Source: Gordius sp. MW1
Taxonomy: Eukaryota > Nematomorpha > Gordioida > Gordea > Gordiidae
Assembly (NCBI GenBank): GCA_964036665.1
Contig: OZ038529.1
Span: forward strand, 21,276,060-21,340,059
DNA: 64,000 nucleotides
Direction of reading: 5' to 3'
Within the stretch, counting starts at the first letter, position 1, and every line of letters begins with the position of its first letter. The notes beneath the pieces are model-generated. The model ran no database searches, was not told where the DNA came from, and saw nothing but the letters and a program-made list of their open reading frames with translations. The position numbers and the translations under genes are program-made. Below are positions 1-11,399 of this stretch, in pieces.

Positions 1-15
1 ATTTTATAACCTATA

Positions 16-539
16 TGTTGTAGTTGGCCAATTAGGATTTGACAGTAATTTAATTAAGCGTGGGAAACTAGTTATCGTCTGCGGGAGAGTCATAATTAAG
101 CGTGAGAAACTAGTTATGGTCTGCGGAGATTCGTAATTAATGAGTTGTTTAAGGCACAATTAGAAGCAGACGAATATGTAGAAGGCATTCCTCATTGAGA
201 TGTGCAGTACACCGAACTGTCGGCATCCCTCATGCAAATTGAGAAGTGCAGCGACAGGGTTTATAAGGCTGCAATTTGACTTTGCATTTAATTATATTTT
301 TTTTCTCTCTACCTAGTAATCGGTCGAAACATCAAACTCTCCATAGTCCATATACATCAATCTACCTAGACTATTGGTTGCACGAATATTTCCCCCGGGC
401 CATCGTCCGACATATACGTTCAATACTGAAGATCGTCACCCGATCGATATTTTATTTTGTTTATATCCTAACGCATATTCGGCCAATATATTTTATATTA
501 TTTGTGTACCAATAAAAGGCGAGACTTCCAAATATTACA
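16..539 (+). repeat. 5' LTR of the 0-5.3 kb Gypsy element
   Basis: This LTR starts TGTTGTAGTTGGCC and ends AATATTACA, and it matches 4788-5278 with scattered substitutions and indels. It contains a tandem duplication of about 42 bp (51-92 and 93 onward, each starting TAATTAAGCGTG) that is single in the 3' LTR. An AATAAA-like site lies at about 511. Because LTRs are identical at insertion, the difference arose afterwards or through recombination with another copy. Confidence 0.88.
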
Positions 540-540
540 C

Positions 541-558
541 TGGTAGCACGAGACTGAA
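541..558 (+). other. Candidate primer-binding site
   Basis: One base after the 5' LTR the sequence reads TGGTAGCACGAGACTGAA, which begins with the TGG expected for pairing with a tRNA CCA end. I did not identify the matching tRNA. Confidence 0.45.
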
Positions 559-873
559 AAGATATACCCACAACTAGAGGCGAAGAACCGAATTTCCGTT
601 AAAGATCCTACCTGCAATCCCGATCCACAGGACTCGAGACACTAAAAGTCGATTTTTTGTACAAAAGAAAAGAAAAAGGACCACGTAATTTCTTAATTTT
701 TTATTTTTGTAATAATGGAAAAATCTTTACTTGTTATTATTATATTAATATTAATTTTTATAATTAGTTTATATATTATTTCCTTTAGATGGACTTTAAT
801 TGAATTGTTGGTGTCAACGCTATAAATTTAATTACTTTATTTTTGATCGAGCACTTATCTTATATTTATTATC

Positions 874-1239
874 ATGTTTGGGCCAAAAGCTTCTTTTAAT
901 TTTATTAATTTTGTTGAAAATATGTTTTGCATGGTTTTAGTAGTAATAATTGTAATATTTTTGGTAATTAAAATGCAGCACGTAGAACAGATTTACAGGG
1001 TTAGGACCTCGGTCCCGCGTTGTTTTTATTGCAATAAATTGGGGCATTTCAGGCGCGATTGTAGATTGCTTAATGATTTTCAAAATATTAGACCTCATTT
1101 TAGACAACGCTCGTGCGACCCGTATAGGCGACGGGGTGGTAACATTCACGGAGATAACGATATTCAGGGTAATAATGATAAGGGTGTCAAGGGCATGCAG
1201 GAAAATTCTTTTAATCCTGGGCCGCTTAACTTTAATTGA
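874..1239 (+). pseudogene. gag: Gag-like ORF with one CCHC zinc knuckle
   Basis: This is a 121-residue open frame from an ATG. A hydrophobic stretch occupies residues 10-30. A zinc knuckle of the form C-x2-C-x4-H-x4-C (CFYCNKLGHFRRDC) lies at about residues 50-63, followed by basic and Asn-rich sequence. The knuckle binds nucleic acid in retroelement Gag proteins. The upstream capsid part expected for a Gypsy Gag is not recognisable, so the gene is truncated or too diverged. The position between the 5' LTR and the protease remnant supports the assignment. Confidence 0.7.
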
Positions 1240-1329
1240 CGCTCGATTGGCGCTGACAGCACTAATATTGTTTATGTTAATTTTTATAATTCTTCACAAA
1301 CCCCGGTAGTTAATTTAAATATTGAGGTA

Positions 1330-4300
1330 AGCAAATAAATTTTTTAGTAGATTTTGGGGCCTCAATTTCTGTTATAAGTAAATGTAATTTTTTTAAAATT
1401 TTTGCTTTTTAAAAACATCAATAAAAGTCATGTTTTAGTAAAACAATTAGACGGGTCTAATATTAAAATTCTAGGGAGTACTAAAGTTCGAGTATGTGCA
1501 GGCCAGGAAGTTTTGGAATTAGACTTGTTTATTATCAATGAAAAGATAGATAATATTAAGGGCTGGAATTGGTCCTCTAGTGAATTGGTGGGGCATTTGT
1601 AAAAATTCCACGTATAATAGGGATAGAAATATAAAAATCAATTGTTAAATTAATGCTGATGTTCATGCAACACCCGGTTTCAAGGTAGCATCTATAAACA
1701 AGGATAAATCCTTGGTTGTTATTAATAAGGCAATGGACTCAGTAAATGAGCCAGGCTGGGTTATAGGGGCAAAGGTTTTCGATAATAAGCCTACGACCTC
1801 TGGTTGGGTTGATTGTGATAGTCAGTACGTCGGGAGACTGTGGCATTATAACATTGATAGAATTAAAGTGGAATATAGTGAAATTTTTCGTGAGGAATTA
1901 GGTTGTTTGAAGGATAACATTTTTTCGATAAAGGTTAACTCAGATGCAATTCCTCGATTTTGTCCTGCCCGTCGAATACCGTTTATGTGGATGGATAAGG
2001 TCAATAATGTTATAGATAGTTGGTTAAAAGATAATATTAGGGAGCCAATAGAGTATTCTGAGTGGGCCCCCCGTTAGTTTCCGTTAAGAAAAATGACGGT
2101 ATCATACGGGTGTGTGCCGACTACAGAATTACTATTAATAAACATGTGATTGATGTTAAATACCCCCTACCCAAAAAAGAAATGGTTTTAGCTAATTTAT
2201 AAGGTTCTAAATTCTTTTCAAAATTAGATCATAGAAATACGTACCTTCAGAATGATAAGACGTCTAAGATTTTAACAATAAATACCGATAGAGGTTTGTT
2301 TGCTTTTAAACAATTACCTTTTGGTTTAAGTGTGTCTGCGCCAATTTTTCAACGAGCGATGGCTTCTATTTTTAATAATTTAGATGGCATATTTTCTATT
2401 TAGATGACATTTTAGTAACGGGCTCAACGCAAGCCGAGCATAACTTAAGATTAGTAAATGTTTTATCATTAAATAAAAATAAAAATTTGCGCGTTTCGGC
2501 GAGTAAATGTATTTTTGGGGTAACTGAAATAACTTATTAGGTCATATAATAGCCGATGGCTGGGTAAAACCTATTTTGATTAAAATTGAAACGAATAAAA
2601 TATTCAGAGGCCTAATAATAAAAAGGAGTTATCCTCGTTTTTAGGGCTTATGAATTATTATAGCAGATTTATTGATAATTACACGAAGTGTTCTGGTCCC
2701 CTATATGAATTAACTATAGATAATGTTTTATTTAAATGGGAAGATAGGGAAGACCAATGTTTTAATAATTTGAAAAATATTTTGTTAAAAGATTCCATCT
2801 TAAAATGTTTTGATCCCAGTAAAGAGCACATCTTAAATGTTGATGCATCCAACACGGGTATAGGAGGAGCTTTATGTCAGGGCGAGGATGGAATTGAACA
2901 TCCTGTAATTTATTTTTCGCGTAAACTTAATAGGGCGGAACGCAATTACTCGGTGATTGAAAAAGAAGCGCTTGCTATAACATTTGGTTTAAAACGATGT
3001 AGAAAATATTTAATAGGCAAGACCTTTACCGTTTTTACCGATCACAAGCCTTTAATTGGTTTATACCAAAAAATTAATACTGAATACTTAATGTCCCCAC
3101 GGTTGCAAAGGTGGTTATTAATGCTTCGAAATTTTTCTTTAGCATTAAAATATCGTAAAGGTAAAAATAATTGTTTAGCAGACGTTTTGTCGCGTATGAG
3201 TGGTAATAACGAGAAGTCTGACAGCGATATTGGGACCATGCAAACTAATGAGCATCACATTAATGTATTAAAAATTGTGGAGTTTAACACCATAGTTAGA
3301 GCTCAGAGACTGATCTCGATTTTATTAAAATAAAAGATATTTTATTGGGTAATGAGGATAGTCAGTCGGTACCTTTGGCTTTTAAACATGTGCTTAACGA
3401 GCTTTATTTGGAGGATAACGTAATTAAACGAAACGAAAAAATTGTCATACCTACCGAGCTACGTGAGGATATTTTAAAGGTACTTCACGAAGGGCATACA
3501 GGTATTACAAAGATGAAAGACATGGCTAGAAGGTATGTCTGGTGGCCAGATGACAAAAGGTATTAAAAGACAGGTTCGACAATGTGAATGATGCAAGGCA
3601 AAGACGGCCATGCCTTGCAGAGGCAAAGCGGCGAGGTGGACACGTCCTAGAGAACCTTGGGATCGCATACACATTGATTATTTTGAAATTGATAAAAACG
3701 CTATATTCTAATAGTAGATGCTTTTTCGGGTTAGACTGAATTTAGAAAGGTTTTTAATGTGTCGACCCTGGTAACGATCAATTTTTTAAAAGATTTAATT
3801 AGTTCGTATGGTTTTCCCAGGTGCGTAGTAACCGCTAATGGCAGAGCATTTACTAGCTCAGAGTTTAATATATTTTGTGAAAAATGGAAAATAAGACATG
3901 TATTAACACCACCATATCATCCAAGTTCTAATGGACAGGTTGAGAGATAAGTAGGTATAGTTAAAAAATGGATTAGATTATCTCAGTCGGGTAAGGACGG
4001 TACCTGGCTCTATAGATTATATCATAACATGTTACCCAGGTATCCGGATCGTTTCCCGGTATGCGAATAGTTTCTTAAACGTAAATTAAGACATCCGCAT
4101 GATTTTTTATTGGAATTAGATAATAATAATAATAATAATTTAACGACTACACCTCGCTTTAAGATAGATCAACTAGTATGGTCACGTAACTATGCAGGTG
4201 AACCCATGTGGGTTTTGGCACGTATTATTCATCATATTGGTTATAAGATTTATAAAGTAAGACTTTTAGGAAGTCAGAAAGAGGAAGTAAGACATTTGGA

Positions 4301-4390
4301 GCAATTACTAATGCACGATGTCTTATTAACGTTTTTATATTTAGGTGAAAGTACAATTGTCCTGGTGCTCGGTGGAGGTGGTGGTTAAGA
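1330..4390 (+). pseudogene. pol: Decayed Gypsy pol (protease, RT, RNase H, integrase)
   Basis: A protease-like segment at about 1340-1390 reads DFGAS where DTGAS is expected, so the active site is altered. RT begins near 1850 with motifs such as RVCADYR and PLPKKE. The LPFGLS block lies near 2320 and the DD box near 2400, the latter broken by a stop. The stretch 2650-3333 is a long open frame covering the end of RT and RNase H, with DAS, a YSVIEKEALA block and TDHKPL. Integrase follows in pieces: an HEGHTGI...YVWWP segment (3345-3566) and a PYHPSSNGQVER segment (3759-3950). The C-terminal tail at 4110-4388 contains VWSRNYAGEPMWVL. At least six stops or frame changes interrupt it. Confidence 0.88.
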
Positions 4391-4772
4391 GAACAACGGC
4401 CATTTGTCCGCCATGACCCATACATTTGACAATGATAATCGGGGTAGATGGGTTACCTAGGGTAGTGGCGATGTTCGAGCCACCACCATCGGATATGCCG
4501 GGTGGACCAGGTCCGTATGGGGGTCCGCGGCATGGGAGGCTAGTGAGCAGACCTCGGAGGAGGTGCAATGGGTGCCGTCGTTGGCACCTTATGCCTATGT
4601 GTGCAGGAAGGAGCACAGGCACGTCACAAGTAGGTGACGTACCTCAGACTACTCCTGAGGTAACGCCGAGGGCGAGTGAGGCAGTGCCAACAGGTAGTAA
4701 TGGGTCGTCGCAGAGTGCGGCGGAGGCCCTGCAGTAGCTTTCCTTGAGCCCTAAATAGGAGGTGCCGGAAAA
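4391..4772 (+). other. GC-rich Pro/Gly-rich 3' segment of the Gypsy element
   Basis: This segment between the integrase tail and the purine tract is clearly richer in G and C than the rest of the element. It contains a 103-codon open frame (4426-4737) rich in Pro, Gly, Arg and Ser, with no domain that I recognise. It may be the end of Pol after a stop, or a spacer. The base composition is odd for the locus. Confidence 0.45.
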
Positions 4773-4787
4773 GGTAAAAGGGGAAGG
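4773..4787 (+). other. Polypurine tract before the 3' LTR
   Basis: The sequence GGTAAAAGGGGAAGG abuts the first base of the 3' LTR, where the plus-strand primer of an LTR element sits. Confidence 0.7.
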
Positions 4788-5278
4788 TGTTGTAGTTGGC
4801 CAATTAGGATTTGACAATAATTTCAGCGTGAGAAACTAGTTATCGTCTGCGGAGATTCAAAATTAATGGGTTGTTTAAGGCACTAATTAGAAGCAGACGA
4901 ATATGTAGAAGGCATTCCTCATTGAGATGTGCAGTACACCGAACTGTCGGCATCCCTCATGCAAATTGCGAAGTGCAGCGACAGGGTTTATAAGGCTGGA
5001 ATTTGACACTGCATTTAATTATATTTTTTTTCTCTCTACCTAGTAATCGGTCGAAAAATCAAACGTCCTCCATTCAATAGTCCATATACATCAATCTACC
5101 TAGACTATTGGTTGCACGAACATTTCCCCCGGGCCATCGTCTGACATATAGGTTTAATACTGAAGATCGTCACCCGATCGATATTTTATTTAGTTTATAT
5201 AATATCATAACGCATATTCGGCCAATATAGTTTATATTATTTGTGTACCAATAAAAGGCAAGACTTCCAAATATTACA
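4788..5278 (+). repeat. 3' LTR of the 0-5.3 kb Gypsy element
   Basis: This is the second copy of the LTR (TGTTGTAG...ATTACA), 491 bp. It is shorter than the 5' LTR mainly because it lacks the 42-bp internal duplication. It is followed at once by CTATA, the second copy of the target duplication. Confidence 0.9.
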
Positions 5279-5283
5279 CTATA

Positions 5284-6378
5284 ACATAGATAACAATTTT
5301 ATAATTTCACCTATGGGCACTTAAAATTCCAAATTATTAATAATTTACTAATAATAAGTGCTTACTCAATGGGAAACAGGGAAAATATAAAAAATATGAT
5401 GAAATTAGTGTTAATATAAAAATCTCAATTTTCACCTTCCCAAATTAATCATGAAACCATTTCTCTCATTCCCAATTCAAATCCAGCTTACGTCTTAAAA
5501 TATGAACGTGTAGGGATTTAGTATTAACATAGGCTAAATTAACACTTTTATTATTTAAGAGCATTGTACAAAGTCGTTTGGAAGGAAATAAGACTTTTAA
5601 CAATTCAATTAAATTTACAGATATAATGTTTATTAGAACAAAATTTAAGAGATGATTAATTAATAGGTTGTACATATGACTATGTCAAAATATTTAGACC
5701 ATTAAGGCCTCATAGACCCATGGATCGAGATTGTATCGAATTTAACAGGTTTCATAGACATTCTCTGCATAAAGTAGAAATTCTTAAGGACATGTCAGAT
5801 TGTGGTGGTGGCCTTGGATATTTGATGAAAAATTAACCTCGAGTCCAAAGTTACCCAGTGGCCACAACTGCGACAAAAATATGATTGTTGAGATATTTGT
5901 GTTTGACCTCTTTCCTTCTCTATATTGATAAAATAAGGACGGAGCTGTTGATATAGCAAATGCATCCAAGTGGTCATGCGTTTATGCCGCAAACCCATGG
6001 TATTAAAGCCATGGGTTTGTACCGTCAGGCCAACCAGTTTTAATGAGTTAGGGAGCCGGCTTTCCTTACTGACCGGATGCTAATTGGTTATGGAATGACG
6101 AGAATGCAATCCTTGCTGTATTGAAAAAGGAAAGGAGACATTTGGTCAACGTAGACGCAGACCTACAACTATGCAAAGTTTCTCGCTCGACGTTTGCAAA
6201 CGAGGTTTAGATATTCGTAACCACGGACCCCGATTCGGAGACTTCCAAAAGATAGATACCATTAGTTTTAACATTAATTAGCTTTTAATGTTCACCCTTT
6301 TCCCGGAGCCAAAATAGAATAAGCCACGCTTAGCCTGATGTAGCTAGAAATGTAGAGTATAGCTAAGTATTTTATAAC
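5284..6378. other. Intergenic, no gene recognised; one perfect hairpin
   Basis: This is AT-rich sequence. A less AT-rich patch at about 5740-6260 has only short, unsupported open frames. A perfect 10-bp inverted repeat, AAACCCATGG with an 8-base loop, lies at 5991-6018. I see no domain, RNA gene or splice-supported exon. Confidence 0.5.
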
Positions 6379-6548
6379 CATGGGCGAGCCTGAGGGAGAC
6401 AGGGATGGGCGGCTGCCAATCTCTAAATCCAAAAAAATCTGAAATTTATAAAAATGATGGCCAAATTTTTGAAAAATTATCATTTGACCCCTTCCTAAAT
6501 TATTTTTGCCCCACTCTAATTCTCATTTCAATTCTGGCTACGCCCATG
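6379..6548. mobile_element. Short hAT-like MITE of the GGGCGTAGCC family
   Basis: It begins CATGGGCGAGCCTGAGG and ends CTGGCTACGCCCATG, which are inverted termini. The interior has the family body: a GGGCGGCTGCC block, CTCTAAATCCAAAAA, then CCCCTTCCTAAAT and CTCTAATT. No clear target duplication remains. Confidence 0.75.
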
Positions 6549-7928
6549 TATGATACCCCAATGAAGAAATAGGGTCTTAAAATTGTAGCCCGGACAACAA
6601 CGTATTTATACAGAGGAGTGTATTTTTGGCAAAAATCCATTCATAATAATTGTATACATAAGACATAATAAATTAGGAGAAGTATATTGTGGCATATGTT
6701 GTATTGCGCGCAGAGAGTTACTTATGGCTAAAACTTAATTTGCATTATTTGAAAATTTGATCTAAATGTAGACATGCAAGCAAATTAATAAAAATTTACA
6801 AATTTAAAACTCAATCCTACCAAACGCAATTACCAGGATTTATATTACCTGCTTGGTCCGATATTCCCCCCACCCCTCCTGATATTTGATATGTTTATCG
6901 CAAATAATATATAAAGAATATCACGTAAGAAGGGTTAAAAATAAAAAAATTATACACTTATAAATTTATTCGAACATAAAGCTTGTAACATTAAAGATTA
7001 TAAAGTATTTAAGATGGATACAATTCGAATTTATATAACAAATAAAAATGTACAAGATGGGCAATACTAAATCAGTTAATTTGTAAAATAAGGCATAAAC
7101 ACTACTAAAATACATATATTCTAATTCTAATATAATAATTTAAAACAAATTGTCGCCTATCTAATTCACAAAAATCGTTTTCTTTATTAGAATATTAGTT
7201 TTAATTAGGCTGGCTGGGGAAAAATGATAATTATTTGAGCTTTTAGCCATAATTTTAATAATTTTTGGATTTGGAGGGGGACAGTCGCTCCTCATATCTC
7301 CCCTGGCTACGCCTTTGTAGGTTATACGTGAAATGTCAGGAGGTGTGTTAAAATTTATCCGATATAAAATCATTTGAAAGAATAATATATAGAGTCAATA
7401 AGCGATAAAATCAACTGCATGTGCATGATCTTGGAATTTATTTCATAAATTAATCTTATTCAATCCATTTAGAGAAGAAATGGGCTATTGAAAAGTCAAA
7501 TGCTGTTGCAAGAATTTTCTTCCTAACCTCAATTTATTTTTTGCAAACGTTGAATAAAGAATATTGTTTACATATTTTGTAATTTATTGAAACAGTCGTC
7601 AGATAGATGAGACGTGAATCTTTAAACTCAAGGACACTCTACAGCTACACCCTTGTTTTTTCGACTATAGGTGTGCTGGGTTATTTAGTTATTATTGTAA
7701 ATAGATCATATCAGACAACATTCATTCTTTAAATTTAAAGCTGATAAGTATGTTGAAACATATAATCAAATTCCGACATAGTCCAGGACAGATACGAGGA
7801 TTAAATAAAATTTTATGCTAGTTTATATTTTATAAATAATGAAGTACATTCAAATTATCTCAGTTTCTAACAATTAACAGTGTTGCATGATTTGGCGAAA
7901 TTCTCCAAATAAACTATATTACGCTTAC
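6549..7928. other. AT-rich intergenic DNA with one partial MITE
   Basis: No gene is seen. A truncated, reversed copy of the GGGCGTAGCC MITE body lies at about 7200-7318, ending CCCTGGCTACGCCTTTG. It has lost its other terminus. Confidence 0.5.
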
Positions 7929-9023
7929 TAAAGATCTGCAAAGTAACTTTTTTTAACCCAAACCCGACCCGACCGGAAATTTTTTTAAAATTTGTAACCC
8001 GGATCCGACTTAAAAACATTTTAAAATTTCCAACCTAGACCCGACCCGATTTGAAAGTTTTCTGAAATTTTCAGCCCTAAACCGATCCTACCCGAAAGCA
8101 TTTAGAAATTTTAAACCCGAACCCGACCCGAAACTTTTACAAAATTTTAACCGAATCTCTCCCTAAATGGATTTCAAATTTTGGTACCCGACGCGAGATT
8201 AAGAAAAATATGGTTTGTAAAATTTAATAGACGTAAAGTGCGATTTAGGAAAGTAATTGATACCACGAATTTTTATTACTAAGTAATAGTGTTGTATAAA
8301 TATGGTAGCATCTGCAATATCGGGTCACAACCTCACCCATCTCTCCTCTATTATTACCAATAATAGATCATTTTTATTTAAATTCAAATGAACCATTTAA
8401 TAAATTTAAAGTTACTTGTATAGTGGTCTGTGAATCAAAATATTTATTTATGTAAATTAAAATCGGATATAATTTTAAATACACATATTAGTTTATTTAT
8501 TAATACCAACAACATATTATATTAATTTAAAATCGTAGTTTTGCAAATGAACCATGTGATAAAATGTAAACTTAACTTTATGCTGGTTTATTGAATATAT
8601 ATTTATGTAGTTTAAACTAATAAGGAACTACTACTTCACAATATTTACAATTTTAAATTTTTATTTAGTTGTTAAATTTTGCCATTCCCGAGTCAAGTTT
8701 AAGTACATCTATATGAATACATTTCGATTATAATTAAAAAGAAACTAATTAAATGAATAAATGATCTAAATCAATTATAAATTTCGGTATTACATAAAAA
8801 TATTCAATTGCATGAAGTTAAAAGATACCCGTGTATTTTGCAATGTTATTCATAAATCAAACCCGACCTGACTCGAAAGCATTCTAAAATTTTTAACCCG
8901 AACTCAAAGGCATTTTAAAATTTTCATCGCGAACCCGACCCGACCTAAAGGCATTTAAATTTTTTTAACCAGAACCCGACCCGATCGGGTTGGGTTTAGG
9001 TTTCGGGTAACCCGTGGTGTCTA
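7929..9023. mobile_element. hAT-like non-autonomous element with ACCCGACCCG arrays
   Basis: The left end reads TAAAGATCTGCAAAGTAAC and the right end GTAACCCGTGGTGTCTA. Both match the termini of a shorter relative at 43604-43712 (TAGAGACCTGCAAAG...GCAGGTCTCTA). An 8-bp flank matches at 7 of 8 bases: ACGCTTAC (7921-7928) and ATGCTTAC (9024-9031). Both ends carry degenerate AACCCGACCCGA repeats, and the middle is AT-rich without an ORF. The 8-bp duplication fits hAT-type transposition. Confidence 0.65.
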
Positions 9024-9500
9024 ATGCTTACTTATAATTATGACAATCCAGTTGTGTTTTAAATCTCAACCGAGCCAGATATACCTTACAGTGGTGGTTG
9101 AGCTTGTGTACTCTTGTGATCCAGGAACCTATGCTTTTGAACGCTAAATACAGTTTTGGGTTTGTTACTCGTTGAATCACCCTATTGGCAAGGTTCTTGG
9201 TGAAGGCTCAGGCTCTTTTCTGGGTTTGAGGGAGTGCTAGTGAAATGGAGCTTGATTCCTAACAATACGAGATGGTCTAAACAAAAGTTAAAGTCACCAA
9301 GGTGCTGGCATCATAGAGAATAGTAGGCAGTCAAGCGTTCTAATATAAAAAGTTTAGGCTTAAAAGCCGGGATATTAATACTCCCTAATTCAATATAAAC
9401 CATAATGTATATTTCGACAAAGAAACAGCATTAGAACCAAGCTAGGGCGTTCCCCTTAAGTCACGCGCGCGTTCTTCGCCTGAAATGTATGGGAAATAAA
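9024..9500. other. Non-coding segment before the RTE element
   Basis: No reading frame or RNA gene is recognised. It may be the 5' untranslated part of the RTE element that follows, because the element's true 5' end cannot be fixed from one copy. Confidence 0.35.
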
Positions 9501-10854
9501 CGATGGCAACGGATGCAGTTAACGACAAGCTGTCTATGATCAAGTTTGGGTCATGAAATATCGGCATAATGACGAGCAAAGGCAGAGACTCAGCTGACGT
9601 ATTAAGGAGGCGATAATCGACATTGATTGTATAAAGAGCAAATGGAAGGAACAAAAAGCGAAATATACAGGTTATGAATACACATTAGACATTAACAGCC
9701 CAAAAACGCATAGAAATGGCAAATAGCATTATCGAAAGAACAAAGCGGCCGAAACAAAAAGAATCAATGACAGAATTAAGGCGATCCAGCTCTGTTTCCG
9801 AAATGTTACAATTAACGTTTTATCAGCATACGCTTCTCAAAGTGGTTGCTACGAGGTGGGAAAAAATTGTTTTCGAATGGAGCTTGAAGATACGCTATTT
9901 CAATGGGCTCCTAGTTATTAGAGCGGACCCCAATGAACACATTGGGAAATCAGAGGAGGGTAAGGAAACACAGTGGTCGGGGTTACGGCTTAAAAAATGA
10001 AGGAGGTAGAGAAATTCTTATAGACAATACCTTCTTAAAGAGGAGACACGAAGAGTTTATAACGTAGAAATTCGGCAGCTGTACCAACCAGATAGATTCT
10101 TCGTCAACAAAACGCACCTAAAGAATGTTCAAAAGTAAAGGCGATACCGAGTGATATATTGGCTTGCCAACACAAACTGTTGAATATAGCTTTAAAGGGT
10201 AAAAGGTACAAAGAGTAGCGGCTACAATTTTAAGGAGGAGACTAAAAGATAATACTCAACAATTTCGGGAAGAAATACTGAGATATGCGGAATTTAAGGA
10301 AAATAATTCGTGTGAGGATAAAGAATGATATAGCCTTAATGCGGAAAACGAGACGATCAATATTAGGTAAAGGCAAGCCCACTAAAAGAGTCTCAAGGAG
10401 TAGTGGAGGTGGAAGGAAGAAATGAAAAGTGTATCAAAGAAAAAAAGCGATTGTAAAAATTTAGCAAGGAAAAAATGATAAGCTTTTGACCAACTAGCTG
10501 AAAGATCGGCTAAAAAACACGTAGCAAAAGCTAAAAACAAGGTGTATAATGATGTAAATGAAAAACTAAACTCTAAGGAAGGAAAATGGATCTAAAAGTT
10601 CTCAAAGCAAGGACTCGATTCTATAAAGATCACGTGGAATGCCGGCTATTAAAAGAACAAAATGGAGACACACGACAGTCATATATTACAAATGTAGGAT
10701 TTATTACAGTGATTTATCAATTGGAAAGGGGCCTTTAGTCGTTGATCAAAACCAAAAAAGTAAAATAGGAGAATTGAACCCAGTTGATTGGATCGGAGTT
10801 GGTTTGGGTAAACAAGATCTCCAACCCGACAAATGCCGATAAAAGGCTTTAAAG
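9500..10854 (+). mobile_element. RTE-type LINE, 5' half (endonuclease and start of RT)
   Basis: The translated pieces follow the RTE order. An N-terminal endonuclease segment (about 9570-9660) contains SKWKEQKAKYTGYEY, close to the ETKWKG block of RTE endonucleases. An AxPNEHIGKSEEG block (9923-9960) stands where GDLNGHIG is expected. Next come a FVNKTHLKNV segment (about 10100-10130) and the pre-RT linker. The segment ends at 10854 inside the GPD-x-x-P-I block that opens the RT domain. Many stops and frame changes are present. The reading continues at 14946 after a hAT insertion. Confidence 0.82.
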
Positions 10855-11399
10855 TAGAGCTGTTAAGTAACTAGTTACATGTAATATTTTCTGGAACTAG
10901 TTCCCTTTCTTCGGAAAGTTAATTGTAATCAATTACTTTTACTTCAGAGTAACTGTACTGTAGTTAGTTACATAAATTCAGTAACTATTTAACTAAAGTT
11001 ATAGTTACTTATTATAAAATTCAACATTAATTAATTAAATGAAATAATATAATTACACGTCTAGTTTGTGTTTGTCGCTTCATATTTAAATTTCCTTTGC
11101 GGATAAAGATTAAATACTTAAACACTTTTCGAATAGATAGTCCATCTTATTCGAAATTACGAGTAACATAATTTATTATTTTCGTAAATATGAATTTTTT
11201 GAATATAAAGAATTAATTTTTAAAGTTTTGCTAAATTTACATTTAAATTTTTATTATTAAGCCTTTTAATATTACTTTTAATAAAATATTAATTAAGGTT
11301 ATTGAATTATTTATATTTTTATTGCTTGTATAACATGGAAATTTATAATAAAACACCTCCATTCTTTGATAACTCTTCTCTTCTTTATCAGTTATTTGG

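Larger units (their letters stand above)
16..5278 (+). mobile_element. Degenerate Ty3/Gypsy LTR retrotransposon, Mag-like
   Basis: The element is bounded by two LTRs that start TGTTGTAG and end in ACA. It is flanked by a perfect 5-bp target duplication, CTATA (11-15 and 5279-5283). Inside, in order, are a Gag zinc knuckle, a protease remnant, reverse transcriptase, RNase H and integrase remnants, then a purine tract and the 3' LTR. Protease-RT-RNaseH-IN is the Ty3/Gypsy order. The integrase tail with its V-W-S-R-N-Y segment and the single CCHC knuckle resemble the Mag lineage, which is an inference from remembered family features. No envelope gene is visible. Many stops and frameshifts and diverged LTRs show that it is an old, inactive copy. 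Confidence 0.9.
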
